From NCBI RefSeq assembly GCF_000092225.1, contig NC_014158.1:3286001-3350000 (forward strand): DNA of 64,000 nt, written 5' to 3'. This DNA is from Tsukamurella paurometabola DSM 20162. GTDB taxonomy: Bacteria; Actinomycetota; Actinomycetes; Mycobacteriales; Mycobacteriaceae. The notes under the pieces were generated by a model. The model was given only the letters and a program-made list of their open reading frames with translations. It did no database searches and was not told where the DNA came from. This document shows positions 18,738-27,731 of this stretch, one piece after another. Numbering within the stretch: the first letter of the stretch is position 1; the number at the start of each line of letters is the position of its first letter. A program made the translations under genes and the position numbers.

Positions 18738-19808
18738 TCAGGCCGGGCGACCGAGCCCGGCCCGGCGGGGCCGGCTACGCACCAGCAACGCCACCAGGAT
18801 GCCGGCACTGACCCCGATCACCGTGTCCACACCGCGGTAGGTGAGCATTCGGATCGGGTCGGTGGGCGAGGCCAGTTCGGTCATCAGCATGACCAGCGGG
18901 GTGAAGAAGCCGATCGCAACGGCGTAGTGCCGCGCCATGTACAGCTCCGTCGGGAACAGCAGGGCGATCGCCGCCAGCGCGAGCGCGGCGGGCCCGGGGT
19001 CCAAGGCCAGGAGACCGGCGGCCACCAGTAGACCCACGAAGGTCCCCACGATCCGGTGCATCGCCCGCCCCGACACCAGCCGGAACTCCGAATCGGACGG
19101 TCTACCCGCATCGATCACCGCGAGCGGAACCGCGGCCGCGGCCATCGCCCAGTTCGCGTGGTCGACGCCCAACATGATCCCGATACCGCCGGCGAGCCCC
19201 ACGGCCAGGGCGTAGCGCAACGCGTGCGTCCCCACGCCCCGAGCGGGACGCCGGACGACCAGGGCGATCCCGTCCCACCACGGACGGCCGCGGAACGGAT
19301 CCGGGCGGCCGATGGCTCCGACGACGATCGCGAACAGCACGGTAGCGAGGCAGATCGCCACCGCCTGGCCGGGCGGTGCAAGCGACGGGGGCAGGGTGGC
19401 GGTGGCTCCCATCGCGAACAGGAAGAAGAACGGTCCTGCGGGCCTCAGTCGCACCGCATCGGCCAGCACGGAGCAGAACGTGGCGAAGACGACACCGACC
19501 ACCACCAGGACCCACGGCGGCGCGTGCTGATGCGCGAGCATGACGCCCAGCAGTTCGCCCAGCGTGAGCAGGCCGCCGGCTTGTATCTGGTGCACGATCC
19601 GCGGGCGGCCCGACTCACCGCGACCGTACATCCCGGCGAACGCGCCGAACACCGCATAGACGAGCAACTCAGGGCGGCCCCATGCGATCAGCAGCAGTCC
19701 CGGCACGAGCAATGCCAGCGCCACCCGGAAGGCATGGCCGCCGTCACGCAGATCGGGCCGGTAGCGCGCCGGCATGGATTCGACGGCGGAGCGCCAGGAC
19801 AACCGCAC
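18738..19808 (-). CDS. FUSC-type membrane protein
   Basis: About 356 residues with two sets of roughly five to six hydrophobic segments separated by a central soluble part, the layout of FUSC/aromatic-acid-exporter-like proteins. A repeated arrangement is visible (R-V-A-L-A-L-L-V-P near 25 and R-Y-A-L-A-V-G-L-A-G-G near 195). Start is uncertain: GTG 19808 lies about 20 nt after the stop of the upstream small gene, TTG 19802 and ATG 19775 are alternatives, and none has a good ribosome site. Substrate unknown. Confidence 0.72.
   Translation of the reverse strand: MRLSWRSAVESMPARYRPDLRDGGHAFRVALALLVPGLLLIAWGRPELLVYAVFGAFAGMYGRGESGRPRIVHQIQAGGLLTLGELLGVMLAHQHAPPWVLVVVGVVFATFCSVLADAVRLRPAGPFFFLFAMGATATLPPSLAPPGQAVAICLATVLFAIVVGAIGRPDPFRGRPWWDGIALVVRRPARGVGTHALRYALAVGLAGGIGIMLGVDHANWAMAAAAVPLAVIDAGRPSDSEFRLVSGRAMHRIVGTFVGLLVAAGLLALDPGPAALALAAIALLFPTELYMARHYAVAIGFFTPLVMLMTELASPTDPIRMLTYRGVDTVIGVSAGILVALLVRSRPRRAGLGRPA
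18741..18762. terminator. Hairpin between convergent fdh and FUSC genes
   Basis: Perfect 8-bp stem GGCCGGGC / GCCCGGCC with a 6-nt loop, 21 nt after the fdh stop and inside the last codons of the convergent FUSC gene. There is no T-run, as is common in GC-rich actinobacteria. Confidence 0.45.
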
Positions 19809-19828
19809 CAGCGGACGCGCGGGCGGTG

Positions 19829-20023
19829 TCAGATACCGGCGGTGAGTACCGCCGCCACGATGGCGCACACCGCCGAACCGGTGACCGCGCCTGCGGCGAT
19901 CAGGGCGTTGCTGGTGTACGTCGCATCGGAAGCGGGACGGCGGGGCGTCGAGATCGCACACGCGAACCCGAGGCCGGCGAGTGCGGCGATCCCCAACAGC
20001 ACCACAGCGATCCAGGTCATCAT
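19829..20023 (-). CDS. Small membrane protein, unknown
   Basis: 64 residues with two hydrophobic helices (about 3-22 and 39-62) joined by a short polar loop rich in Arg, Pro and Ser. It sits just upstream of, and probably co-transcribed with, the FUSC-type gene, so it could be an accessory subunit. No family recognised. The 122 bp to the divergent DyP gene must carry both promoters. Confidence 0.6.
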   Translation of the reverse strand: MMTWIAVVLLGIAALAGLGFACAISTPRRPASDATYTSNALIAAGAVTGSAVCAIVAAVLTAGI

Positions 20024-20145
20024 CGTCTCCCATCCGCATCCGGCCGGGAGGACGAGCGACAGCCTCCCTTGCGATCATCATCGCACGGCATCGATTTGTC
20101 GCGGTCGATCGCTTCCCCCTGCCCCTGACGAAAGGCTCGGTTAGT

Positions 20146-21168
20146 GTGAAAAATGTGACGCGCCCTCAACCGGTTCTCACACCGCTGTCCACGGCGGCGA
20201 TGTTCCTCGTGGCCACCATCGAGCAAGGGCGATCCGCCGAAGTCCGCGATACGCTCGGCGACCTTTCGGGTCTCGTGCGGTCGGTCTCGTTCCGGTATCC
20301 GGACAAACGCCTCGCTCTCATCACCTCGATCGGCTCCGACGCCTGGGACGGCATGTTCACCGGACCACGACCGCGCGGGCTGCACCCGTTCGTCGCTCTC
20401 GACGGTCCGCGGCACCATGCCCCGTCGACCCCGGGCGATCTGCTGTTGCACATCAAGGCCGAATCGCTGGACATGTGCTTCGAGCTGTCGTCGCGGATCG
20501 TCGCTGCGTTCGACGGTGCGATCACTGTGATCGACGAGGTGCACGGCTTCCGGTTCTTCGACAACCGCGATCTGCTGGGCTTCGTCGACGGCACCGAGAA
20601 CCCATCGGGCGAGGTGGCGGTGGCCGCGACCACGGTGGGCGACGAGGATCCCGACTTCGCGGGCGGCAGCTACGTGCACGTCCAGAAGTACCTGCACGAC
20701 ATGGCGGCCTGGCGGGCGCTCAGTGTGGAGGACCAGGAGAAGGTGATCGGCCGCACCAAACTCGAGGACATCGAGATGGACGACGACGTGAAACCGGCGA
20801 ACTCGCACATCGCGCTCAACGTGATCACCGACGAGCAGGGCAACGAACTCAAGATCGTTCGACAGAACATGCCGTTCGGGCAGGTGGGCACCGCCGAGTT
20901 CGGCACCTACTTCATCGGCTACGCCCGCGACCCCGAGGTCACGGAACGGATGCTGCGCAACATGTTCCTGGGCGACCCTCCCGGCAACACCGACCGCGTG
21001 CTCGACTTCTCCACCGCGCACACCGGGTGCCTGTTCTTCACACCACCGGCAGACTTCCTCGACGATCCGCCGCCCGCGCCGGCCGAGGCCGACGAGAACT
21101 CCCCCACCGAACCGGAGAACCCGGACGGTTCCCTCCAGATCGGCAGCCTGAAAGGAAGCGATCGATGA
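20146..21168 (+). CDS. DyP-type heme peroxidase, encapsulin cargo
   Basis: 340 residues. DyP peroxidases use H2O2 to oxidise dyes and phenolics. The distal motif G-F-V-D-G-T-E-N-P (145-153) has Asp148, the probable heme-ligand His221 is in N-S-H-I-A-L-N, and Arg239 in K-I-V-R-Q is the distal arginine. The acidic tail ends D-G-S-L-Q-I-G-S-L-K (327-336), the encapsulin-docking type of peptide. GTG 20146 was chosen: AAAGG lies 10 nt upstream and family similarity begins at R-P-Q-P-V-L-T-P; GTG 20155 is an alternative. The stop overlaps the encapsulin ATG. Confidence 0.94.
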   Translation: MKNVTRPQPVLTPLSTAAMFLVATIEQGRSAEVRDTLGDLSGLVRSVSFRYPDKRLALITSIGSDAWDGMFTGPRPRGLHPFVALDGPRHHAPSTPGDLLLHIKAESLDMCFELSSRIVAAFDGAITVIDEVHGFRFFDNRDLLGFVDGTENPSGEVAVAATTVGDEDPDFAGGSYVHVQKYLHDMAAWRALSVEDQEKVIGRTKLEDIEMDDDVKPANSHIALNVITDEQGNELKIVRQNMPFGQVGTAEFGTYFIGYARDPEVTERMLRNMFLGDPPGNTDRVLDFSTAHTGCLFFTPPADFLDDPPPAPAEADENSPTEPENPDGSLQIGSLKGSDR

Positions 21169-21962
21169 ACAACCTGTACCGCGACCTCGCCCCCGTCACC
21201 TCCGCCGCGTGGTCGGAGATCGAGACCGAGGCCACCCGCACCTTCAAACGCAATATCGCCGGCCGCCGCGTCGTGGACCTCGGCGATCCGCTCGGCCCCA
21301 CCGCCAGCGCGGTGGGCACCGGACACCTGCTCGAGGTCGGCGGTCCCGCCGAAGGCGTGCAAGCCCATCTGCGCGACAGTCGGCCGCTGGTGCGATTGCG
21401 TGTCCCGTTCACACTGAGCCGCAAAGCGATCGACTCGGTCGAGCGGGGCGCACAGGACGCCGACTGGGACCCGGTCAAGGATGCAGCACGCAGCCTGGCC
21501 TATGCGGAGGACCGCGCCATCTTCGAGGGCTACCCCGATGCTTCGATCCCCGGCATCCGCACCACCGCCGCCGGCAGCGATCTCAAGCTGCCCGACGATC
21601 CGCGCGATATCCCCGATGTGGTCTCGCAGGCCCTCTCCGACCTGCGGCTCGCCGGTGTCGACGGCCCGTATTCCGTACTGCTGTCGGCCGACGTGTACAC
21701 CCGGGTGAGCGAGACCTCGGATCATGGCTACCCGGTCCGCGAGCACCTCAACCGCCTGGTCGATGGAGACATCATCTGGGCGCCCGCCATCGACGGCGCC
21801 TTCGTGCTCACTACTCGCGGCGGCGATTTCGACCTCCGGCTGGGCACCGACGTGGAGATCGGGTACCTCTCGCACACCGCCGACACCGTCGATTTGTACC
21901 TGCAGGAGACCTTCACCTTCCTGGCCTACACCCCCGAAGCCGCGGTGCCGCTCACCGCCTGA
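21165..21962 (+). CDS. enc: Family 1 encapsulin shell protein (Cfp29/linocin M18 type)
   Basis: 265 residues, the typical size of an HK97-fold encapsulin that self-assembles into a protein nanocompartment of about 24 nm. It begins M-N-N-L-Y-R-D-L-A-P-V and contains R-R-V-V-D-L, D-P-V-K-D-A-A-R and the C-terminal F-T-F-L-A-Y-T-P-E-A of Cfp29-like proteins. ATG overlaps the DyP stop (ATGA), with AAAGGAAG as ribosome site. The pair forms a classic cargo-shell operon for peroxide defence. Confidence 0.96.
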   Translation: MNNLYRDLAPVTSAAWSEIETEATRTFKRNIAGRRVVDLGDPLGPTASAVGTGHLLEVGGPAEGVQAHLRDSRPLVRLRVPFTLSRKAIDSVERGAQDADWDPVKDAARSLAYAEDRAIFEGYPDASIPGIRTTAAGSDLKLPDDPRDIPDVVSQALSDLRLAGVDGPYSVLLSADVYTRVSETSDHGYPVREHLNRLVDGDIIWAPAIDGAFVLTTRGGDFDLRLGTDVEIGYLSHTADTVDLYLQETFTFLAYTPEAAVPLTA

Positions 21963-22013
21963 TCTCACGCTCCACCCGTTCCGCCACCTTCCGATGAACA
22001 AGAAAGCAGTGAA

Positions 22014-24575
22014 ATGAGTGATCTCGACGGCGTTTTCGATGACATCTTCCAGCGGTTCTTCGGGAACTCGGTGGGACGCCCGTCCGTGCAGCGGGTTGAC
22101 CTGAACCGGCTCCTCAACGACCAGGCGAAGAACCTGCTCGCCGAGGCCCAGGTGGCGGCGGCGGACTGGGGCAACAGTGAGATCACCCCGGAGCACTTGC
22201 TGTACGCGGCCGCCGTGAACGAGCCGACCCGCGAGATCATCGTCCGGGTCGGGCTCGATCCGGATCGTGTCGCCTCCACCATGGAGACTGCAGCGAAGGC
22301 GAGCGCGAATCCCGAGGGCGCCGACGGCGCACCGTCGCTCAGCCCGGCCTCGCGGCGCGCGCTGCGTGTGGCCCAGCAACAGGCGGCGCACTCCGGACAG
22401 TCGTACGTGGGCCCCGAACACATTCTGCTGGGCATCGCCGACAATCCGGATACCGTTGCAGCACAAACCCTTGCGGGCGGCGGCATTTCCTCGGGCCAGT
22501 CGGTTCCCGGTAAGGGCGGCAAGGCCGGGAAGCCGGGACAGCAGGCGCAGGCGGCACAGGGACCGAGCAGCACGCCAACGCTCGATGAGTACGGCCGCGA
22601 CCTCACTGCGGAGGCTCGCGCCGGCAAGGTCGACCCGGTGGTCGGCCGCGCCGAGGAGATCGAGCAGACCATCGAGATCCTCTCCCGCCGCCGCAAGAAC
22701 AACCCCGTTCTGATCGGCGACCCGGGCGTCGGTAAGACCGCCATCGTCGAAGGGCTGGCCCAGCGGATCGTCAACGACGATGTGCCGAAGACACTGGCCG
22801 GACGCCGCGTGATCGCGCTCGACCTGAGTTCCATGGTGGCGGGCAGCAAGTACCGCGGCGAGTTCGAGGAACGGCTGACCAAGGTGCTCGACGAGGTGCG
22901 CGAGCACTCGGACGAACTGGTGGTGTTCATCGACGAGCTGCACACGATCATCGGCGCGGGCGGCGGCGGCGAAGGCTCCATGGACGCCGGCAACATGCTC
23001 AAGCCGGCGCTGGCCCGTGGCGAGCTGCATACCATCGGTGCCACCACGATCGACGAGTACCGCAAGTACATCGAGAAGGACGCCGCGCTCGAACGCCGGT
23101 TCCAGCCGGTGATGGTGAGCGAGCCGACGGTCGAGGACACCATCGAGATCCTGCGCGGCCTCATCGATGTCTACGAGGAGCACCACCAGGTGCACTACGA
23201 CGACGACGCTCTCATCGCCGCCGCCGAGCTCTCGGACCGCTACATCACCGATCGGTTCATGCCCGATAAGGCGATCGACCTCGTCGACCAGGCAGGAGCC
23301 CGGGTCCGGCTGCGCACCAAGACCTCCGATCAGGGCACGCGCACCGTCGAGGATGAACTGGCGCGACTGAACCGGGAGAAGGACAGCGCGGTCGCCGCCG
23401 AGGACTACAAGACGGCCGACGAACTCAAGCTCAAGATCTCCGAAGCCGAGGAGCGGCTCAAGAACATCGCCGCGGCCGACGGCGAGCCCAACGATCCCGA
23501 GGTGACGGTGACCGACATCGCCGAGGTGGTCTCGCGACGCACGGGTATCCCGGTCGCCGACCTAACGTCGGAGGAGAAGGAGAAACTGCTGCGCCTGGAG
23601 GACGACCTGCACGCGCGGGTGGTCGGGCAGGACGAGGCCGTGATCGCCGTCTCGGAAGCGGTCCGGCGGGCCCGCGCCGGCCTCAAGGACCCGAGCCGCC
23701 CGATCGGCTCGTTCCTGTTCCTCGGCCCCACCGGCGTCGGTAAGACCGAGCTCGCGAAGGCCTTGGCGGCCACGGTCTTCGGCGACGAAGACCGCCTGAT
23801 CCGCTTCGATATGAGCGAGTTCCAGGAGAAGCACACCGTCTCCCGGCTCGTCGGTGCGCCTCCCGGCTACGTGGGCTACGAGGAGGCCGGACAGCTCACC
23901 GACAAGGTGCGCCGCCAGCCCTACTCGGTGATCCTGTTCGACGAGATCGAAAAGGCGCACCCCGATGTCTTCAACATCCTGCTGCAGCTGCTCGACGACG
24001 GCCGGGTGACCGACGCGCAGGGTCGTACCGTCGACTTCAAGAACACCATCGTGATCCTCACCAGCAACATCGGCGCCGATTTGATCCTGGAAGCGCCCGA
24101 GGATGATTGGGAGTCGGTGGTCCCGAAGGTCAAGGAGCGGCTCAATGCCCACTTCCGGCCCGAGTTCCTCAATCGCATCGACGACACGGTCATCTTCCAC
24201 CGCCTGGACAAGGAACAGATCCGCAACATCGTCGAGCTGATCCTGGAGAGTACGCGCGGCCTGCTGCGCGGCCAGGACGTTCAGCTCGACGTCACCGAGA
24301 AGGCCGAGGACTGGCTCGCCGAGGAGGGCTTCCAGCCCCAGTTCGGCGCTCGGCCATTGCGCCGTACGGTGCAGAAGGAACTGGATAACCGCCTCTCGTC
24401 GATGCTGCTCAAGGGTGAGATCGTGCCCGGCGACACGGTTCGCGTGGACGCCGACGACAACGGTCTGGTGATCACCGTCGTGGACGTGAGCAAGGACGGC
24501 ACCGTGACCGAGAGCAGCGTGCCCACCGCCGACGCCGAGCCGGCTCCCACTGACGACGAGGAGAAGAAGGCATGA
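22014..24575 (+). CDS. Clp/Hsp100 AAA+ ATPase, ClpB/ClpC hybrid layout
   Basis: 853 residues. Two Clp_N repeats (about 30-150), AAA-1 with GDPGVGKT (about 236-243), a short middle helix pair like the ClpC UVR segment (about 445-490; [12 protein letters not shown]), AAA-2 with GPTGVGKT (about 571-578) and a ClpB-type D2-small domain. In ClpC the LGF/IGL loop for ClpP lies between T-S-N and H-F-R-P-E-F-L-N-R. Here that stretch is short and has no such tripeptide, so ClpP docking is doubtful. It starts 51 nt after encapsulin on the same strand and may be co-transcribed. Confidence 0.9.
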   Translation: MSDLDGVFDDIFQRFFGNSVGRPSVQRVDLNRLLNDQAKNLLAEAQVAAADWGNSEITPEHLLYAAAVNEPTREIIVRVGLDPDRVASTMETAAKASANPEGADGAPSLSPASRRALRVAQQQAAHSGQSYVGPEHILLGIADNPDTVAAQTLAGGGISSGQSVPGKGGKAGKPGQQAQAAQGPSSTPTLDEYGRDLTAEARAGKVDPVVGRAEEIEQTIEILSRRRKNNPVLIGDPGVGKTAIVEGLAQRIVNDDVPKTLAGRRVIALDLSSMVAGSKYRGEFEERLTKVLDEVREHSDELVVFIDELHTIIGAGGGGEGSMDAGNMLKPALARGELHTIGATTIDEYRKYIEKDAALERRFQPVMVSEPTVEDTIEILRGLIDVYEEHHQVHYDDDALIAAAELSDRYITDRFMPDKAIDLVDQAGARVRLRTKTSDQGTRTVEDELARLNREKDSAVAAEDYKTADELKLKISEAEERLKNIAAADGEPNDPEVTVTDIAEVVSRRTGIPVADLTSEEKEKLLRLEDDLHARVVGQDEAVIAVSEAVRRARAGLKDPSRPIGSFLFLGPTGVGKTELAKALAATVFGDEDRLIRFDMSEFQEKHTVSRLVGAPPGYVGYEEAGQLTDKVRRQPYSVILFDEIEKAHPDVFNILLQLLDDGRVTDAQGRTVDFKNTIVILTSNIGADLILEAPEDDWESVVPKVKERLNAHFRPEFLNRIDDTVIFHRLDKEQIRNIVELILESTRGLLRGQDVQLDVTEKAEDWLAEEGFQPQFGARPLRRTVQKELDNRLSSMLLKGEIVPGDTVRVDADDNGLVITVVDVSKDGTVTESSVPTADAEPAPTDDEEKKA

Positions 24576-24676
24576 GCGACAAGAACGCCCGCGAACAGGC
24601 GATCGAGCAGGAGGAGAAGCGCAAGCAGCAGGAGCGCGATCGGTTGGAGCGCGAAGAGGACAAGCGCCTCGAATAA
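24572..24676 (+). CDS. 34-residue highly charged micro-protein
   Basis: ATG overlaps the Clp ATPase stop (ATGA), which argues for real coupled translation, with GGAGAAGAAGG upstream. The product is almost entirely Glu, Lys, Arg, Gln and Asp with no Gly or Pro, so it should form one charged alpha helix. No family recognised. It could be a small partner or adaptor of the ATPase, or a chance frame; the overlap is the main evidence. Confidence 0.5.
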   Translation: MSDKNAREQAIEQEEKRKQQERDRLEREEDKRLE

Positions 24677-24679
24677 GCT
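24674..24679 (+). promoter_or_regulatory. -10-like box before the following membrane protein
   Basis: TAAGCT, formed partly by the stop codon of the micro-protein gene, lies 6 nt before GTG 24686, as for a leaderless start. Confidence 0.35.
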
Positions 24680-24685
24680 GCATCG

Positions 24686-25429
24686 GTGACGCAGTGGTTC
24701 GCGCAGTGGTGGCAGGCCGAGGTGATCGGCGCCCAGAAGGGGCCACTGCTGCTCAGTTTCGTCGCCTTCGTGATCACGTTCGCCGCCACCCGCACCGTGA
24801 CCAGAATGATCCGGGCCGGACGCGGGCCGTTCCACAACCTCAGCAGCGGCGGTGTGCACCTGCATCATTCGACGCCGGGCCTGCTGCTCTTGGTGGCCGG
24901 AGCGTTCTCCGCGGTCGGTGCGGTGGGGCGGGCGCCGTGGTCGTATCTCGCGGCGGCGCTGGTGGGCATCGGCGCGTCACTGGTGCTCGACGAGTTCGCG
25001 ATGCTCTTCCACCTCAAGGACGTGTACTGGTCCCAGGAGGGGCAGTTGTCGGTGAACGTGGTGACGCTTGCCGCGGCGTGCGTGGGTCTCGCGGCCGTCG
25101 GGGTGTCACCGGTGAACGTGACCGGCCTCGGCGGCACCGAGAGCTGGGTGCGCGGCGGGCTGCTCGCTGCGCTCGCGGTGCACTTCGTGCTCGTGGCCGT
25201 CACCGCGTTGAAGGGCAAGTACCCCACCGCGCTGCTCGCCCTGGTCGCGGGCCCGATCGCGTGGTTCTCAGCGGTCCGGCTCGCCCGCCCCACGTCGCCG
25301 TGGGCTCGGTGGTTCTACTCCCCCACCACGACGGAACGGGCGGCGCGACGCGCGGCCGCGTTCGACCGGCGATGGGATCCGGTGCGGCAACGCTGGGACG
25401 ACCTCGTGGGTGGGCGGCCCTCCACCTAG
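24686..25429 (+). CDS. Polytopic membrane protein, unknown
   Basis: 247 residues with about six hydrophobic segments. A conserved-looking H-L-H-H-S-T-P-G loop (about 57-64) and D-E-F-A-M-L-F-H-L-K-D-V-Y-W (about 102-115) contain histidines and acids that could bind metal or be catalytic. The soluble tail is Arg-rich. I do not recognise the family. It starts 9 nt after the micro-protein gene and its stop overlaps the convergent dienelactone-hydrolase gene by 4 nt. Confidence 0.75.
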   Translation: MTQWFAQWWQAEVIGAQKGPLLLSFVAFVITFAATRTVTRMIRAGRGPFHNLSSGGVHLHHSTPGLLLLVAGAFSAVGAVGRAPWSYLAAALVGIGASLVLDEFAMLFHLKDVYWSQEGQLSVNVVTLAAACVGLAAVGVSPVNVTGLGGTESWVRGGLLAALAVHFVLVAVTALKGKYPTALLALVAGPIAWFSAVRLARPTSPWARWFYSPTTTERAARRAAAFDRRWDPVRQRWDDLVGGRPST

Positions 25430-26265
25430 GCCTGCGCTGAGACGAGCGTGGTGCGCATCAGGTCGATGACCTGATCGAGCGCCTCCCGGGTGGGCTGGCC
25501 GGGCTCATCGATCAGGTGCTCGGTGAGCACTGAGTGCGGCGGCGTCGGCGCTTCCGGATTGGCGTCGGCATCGTCGATCTCGACCGCGATGAACGCATCG
25601 CCCAGCTGCTCGCGGAGGAAGTCGAAGCGCTCACCGGGCACCATCTTGTCACCGGTGAATCGCATGCCCAGCACCTTGAGGCCCTGCTTGGCGCAGCGCA
25701 CCTTCACGGTCTCCAGATCCTCCGGCGAGATGTCGATGTTGTGCCGGCGGCTCGGCGTGATGCCCAGCGGCAGCGAGGGCTGACTCAGGACCGGCGCCAG
25801 CAGCACATCGTCGACCGCCATGCCGAGCGCGAAACCACCGGTGAAACACATTCCCACGGCGCCGACGCCCTTGCCGCCGCAGCGCCCGTGCTCCTGCTTC
25901 GCCAGCGCCCGCAACCAGGTGATCACCGGCGAGGATTTGCCGGTGGCGAGAATGGTGAACTCGCGGCTCACGCAGATCGGGGCGGTCGATGCGATCGCGG
26001 TCGCCGTGCCCTTGAGGCCCGTGACCTTCGGATTCGCGTCCAATCCGGGAATACCGAACAGGTGCGGCAGAACGGCCGTGAATCCGGCGTCCACCAGCCG
26101 GCGGGCGAACTCCAGCACCTTCGGGGTGATGCCGGGGATCTCCGCCATGACGATCACCGCGGGGCCGGTGCCCTTGCGGTACACGTCGTGCGTGGTCCCG
26201 TTCGCTGCGAACTGCTCGACGGCGAAGTCGGCGATATTTTCTGCTGCTTGCGCTTTCACGTCCAC
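25426..26265 (-). CDS. Dienelactone hydrolase-family protein
   Basis: About 279 residues, alpha/beta-hydrolase fold. V-I-V-M-A-E-I-P-G-I (with the DLH-type Glu) and a G-x-C-x-G nucleophile elbow G-M-C-F-T-G-G (Cys) are both visible; the His would be H-S-V-L-T-E-H. Relatives hydrolyse dienelactone or unrelated esters. GTG 26265 was chosen because the sequence before it does not resemble coding protein; GTG 26259 is possible. Confidence 0.85.
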   Translation of the reverse strand: MDVKAQAAENIADFAVEQFAANGTTHDVYRKGTGPAVIVMAEIPGITPKVLEFARRLVDAGFTAVLPHLFGIPGLDANPKVTGLKGTATAIASTAPICVSREFTILATGKSSPVITWLRALAKQEHGRCGGKGVGAVGMCFTGGFALGMAVDDVLLAPVLSQPSLPLGITPSRRHNIDISPEDLETVKVRCAKQGLKVLGMRFTGDKMVPGERFDFLREQLGDAFIAVEIDDADANPEAPTPPHSVLTEHLIDEPGQPTREALDQVIDLMRTTLVSAQA

Positions 26266-26285
26266 GGCACCATAGTGCCGCACGG

Positions 26286-27104
26286 TCAGAGCAGGCGCTG
26301 CGCGATCGCCTCGAGGGCAGGCCACGGATCAGCGCCGAGTGCCTGCACCACCACGTGATCGGCGCCCGCGTCCAGGTGCGCCCGCACTCCCGCCGCGATC
26401 GCGTCACCGTCGCCGTGGACGGCCAGCACGTCGATCAGCCGGTCGCTCCCCGGGGATTGCACATCGGCGTCCGAGTAGCCGAGGCGCTGGAGATTGGCCA
26501 CATAGTTCCGCAGGCCGAGGTAGAACGTCACCGTCTTGCGTCCGGTCTCCCGGCCACGCGCATCGTCCTCGTCGAGCACCACCTTCTGCTCGGGCGCGAG
26601 GAGTGGGCCGTCGCCGAGGATCCGCCGCGCCTGCCGGGTGTGTTCCGCGGTCGTGAGGTACGGATGCGCGCCCGCGGTGCGATCGGCGGCCAGCGTGAGG
26701 ACCTTCGGCCCCAGTGCCGCCAGGACGATCCGATCCGACGGGACACCCTCGCCGGCGAGACCGTCCAGAAAGTCCACGAGTGCGCGGTACGGCGAGCGGT
26801 ACTCGGCGGTGGCCTCGCGGTGGCCCGCACCGATCCCCAACAGGAACCTGCCGGGGTGCGCCCGTTCGATGCGGTGGAACGCCTGCGCCGCCGAGGCCGG
26901 TGTGTCCTGCCAGATGTTGAGAATGCCGGTGGCGACGGTGAGGTTCTCGGTGGCGTCCAGCGCCTGCTCCGCGACCGCCAGATCGCCGCCGGGAGAACCG
27001 CCTAGCCAGACCGCTCCGTAGCCGAGGGCCTCCGCGCGCCGCGCGAAGTCACCGTCGGCCTGGGTCGCCGCGCGCCAGATTCCGAGCTTGCCGAGATTCG
27101 TCAT
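26286..27104 (-). CDS. LLM-class (F420-dependent type) oxidoreductase
   Basis: 272 residues of the bacterial-luciferase-like TIM-barrel family. G-L-G/A-E-A-L-G-Y start, V-A-T-G-I-L-N-I-W near 57-65, and R-F-L-L-G-I-G-A-G-H (about 86-95) are the family signatures of actinobacterial F420 enzymes. At this length it is the short TIGR03620-like type. It probably shares a transcript with the downstream dienelactone-hydrolase gene (20-nt gap). Substrate unknown. Confidence 0.88.
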   Translation of the reverse strand: MTNLGKLGIWRAATQADGDFARRAEALGYGAVWLGGSPGGDLAVAEQALDATENLTVATGILNIWQDTPASAAQAFHRIERAHPGRFLLGIGAGHREATAEYRSPYRALVDFLDGLAGEGVPSDRIVLAALGPKVLTLAADRTAGAHPYLTTAEHTRQARRILGDGPLLAPEQKVVLDEDDARGRETGRKTVTFYLGLRNYVANLQRLGYSDADVQSPGSDRLIDVLAVHGDGDAIAAGVRAHLDAGADHVVVQALGADPWPALEAIAQRLL

Positions 27105-27165
27105 GCCCCGTGCAACACCGCGGGACCGCGGAGCCTTCCCTCACGACCGGCGTGCGCGCAATCCT

Positions 27166-27609
27166 TCACACCGCGGCGCGTGGCAGTTCCGGCCGTACCG
27201 GTGCGTACACCGCCCCGGCCAGCGCCCGCGCCGCCGCCTTGGCGATGTCGAGGAAGTCGAAATAGTCGCGCCACGCGACGATCCGGCCATCGCGCACGTC
27301 GAACCGGGCGCAAACCCAGAACTGGAGCCGCAGCGGACCGTAGACCAGGGAGGTCACCCGTTCGGTGAGCGCGATCGCGTCATCGGCCGTGGCGGAGATC
27401 AACACCGAGTGCAGCTGGACTCGGGAGTGCTCGTGGCGGCGGAAGTTGCGGGAGACGGCCCGGCGGCCGCGCAGTGTGCGCCACGAGGTGCGGGTGTACA
27501 CCACGTCCTTCGCCAGGAGCTGTTCGGCGATCTCGAAATCGCCGCTGCCCAGCGCCTCGACGAAGCGCTCGGCGACGTCGTGCGGCGACCACAGCGGGGA
27601 GTTGTTCAC
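27166..27609 (-). CDS. NTF2-fold protein related to limonene-1,2-epoxide hydrolase
   Basis: 147 residues. The cone-shaped LEH/SnoaL-like fold is indicated by V-E-A-L-G-S-G-D-F-E-I-A, R-F-D-V-R-D-G-R-I-V-A-W-R-D-Y-F-D (about 110-126) and length. LEH enzymes use an Arg-Asp-Asp set in R-x-D and W-R-D. Here the first Asp appears replaced (T-E-R-V-T) while W-R-D-Y-F-D is kept, so epoxide hydrolysis is uncertain. GTG 27609 puts V-N-N-S-P at the N-terminus, as in the family. It stands alone, divergent from rplY. Confidence 0.8.
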   Translation of the reverse strand: MNNSPLWSPHDVAERFVEALGSGDFEIAEQLLAKDVVYTRTSWRTLRGRRAVSRNFRRHEHSRVQLHSVLISATADDAIALTERVTSLVYGPLRLQFWVCARFDVRDGRIVAWRDYFDFLDIAKAAARALAGAVYAPVRPELPRAAV

Positions 27610-27731
27610 GGCACCATGTTCCGGGCGCGGCGTAGCAGCAGGGCGAACTGGACATGACGCGTTGGCGAAAACATTCCCCGTCGCCGCGCTCGCCTGACCG
27701 GTTCGATTTCGCTCTCGACCGGGGCGTTCGG

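Noticed and set aside
20919-23195. 758-residue open frame opposite DyP, encapsulin and the Clp ATPase
   Set aside because: Same GC-skew artefact; it crosses three genuine genes.
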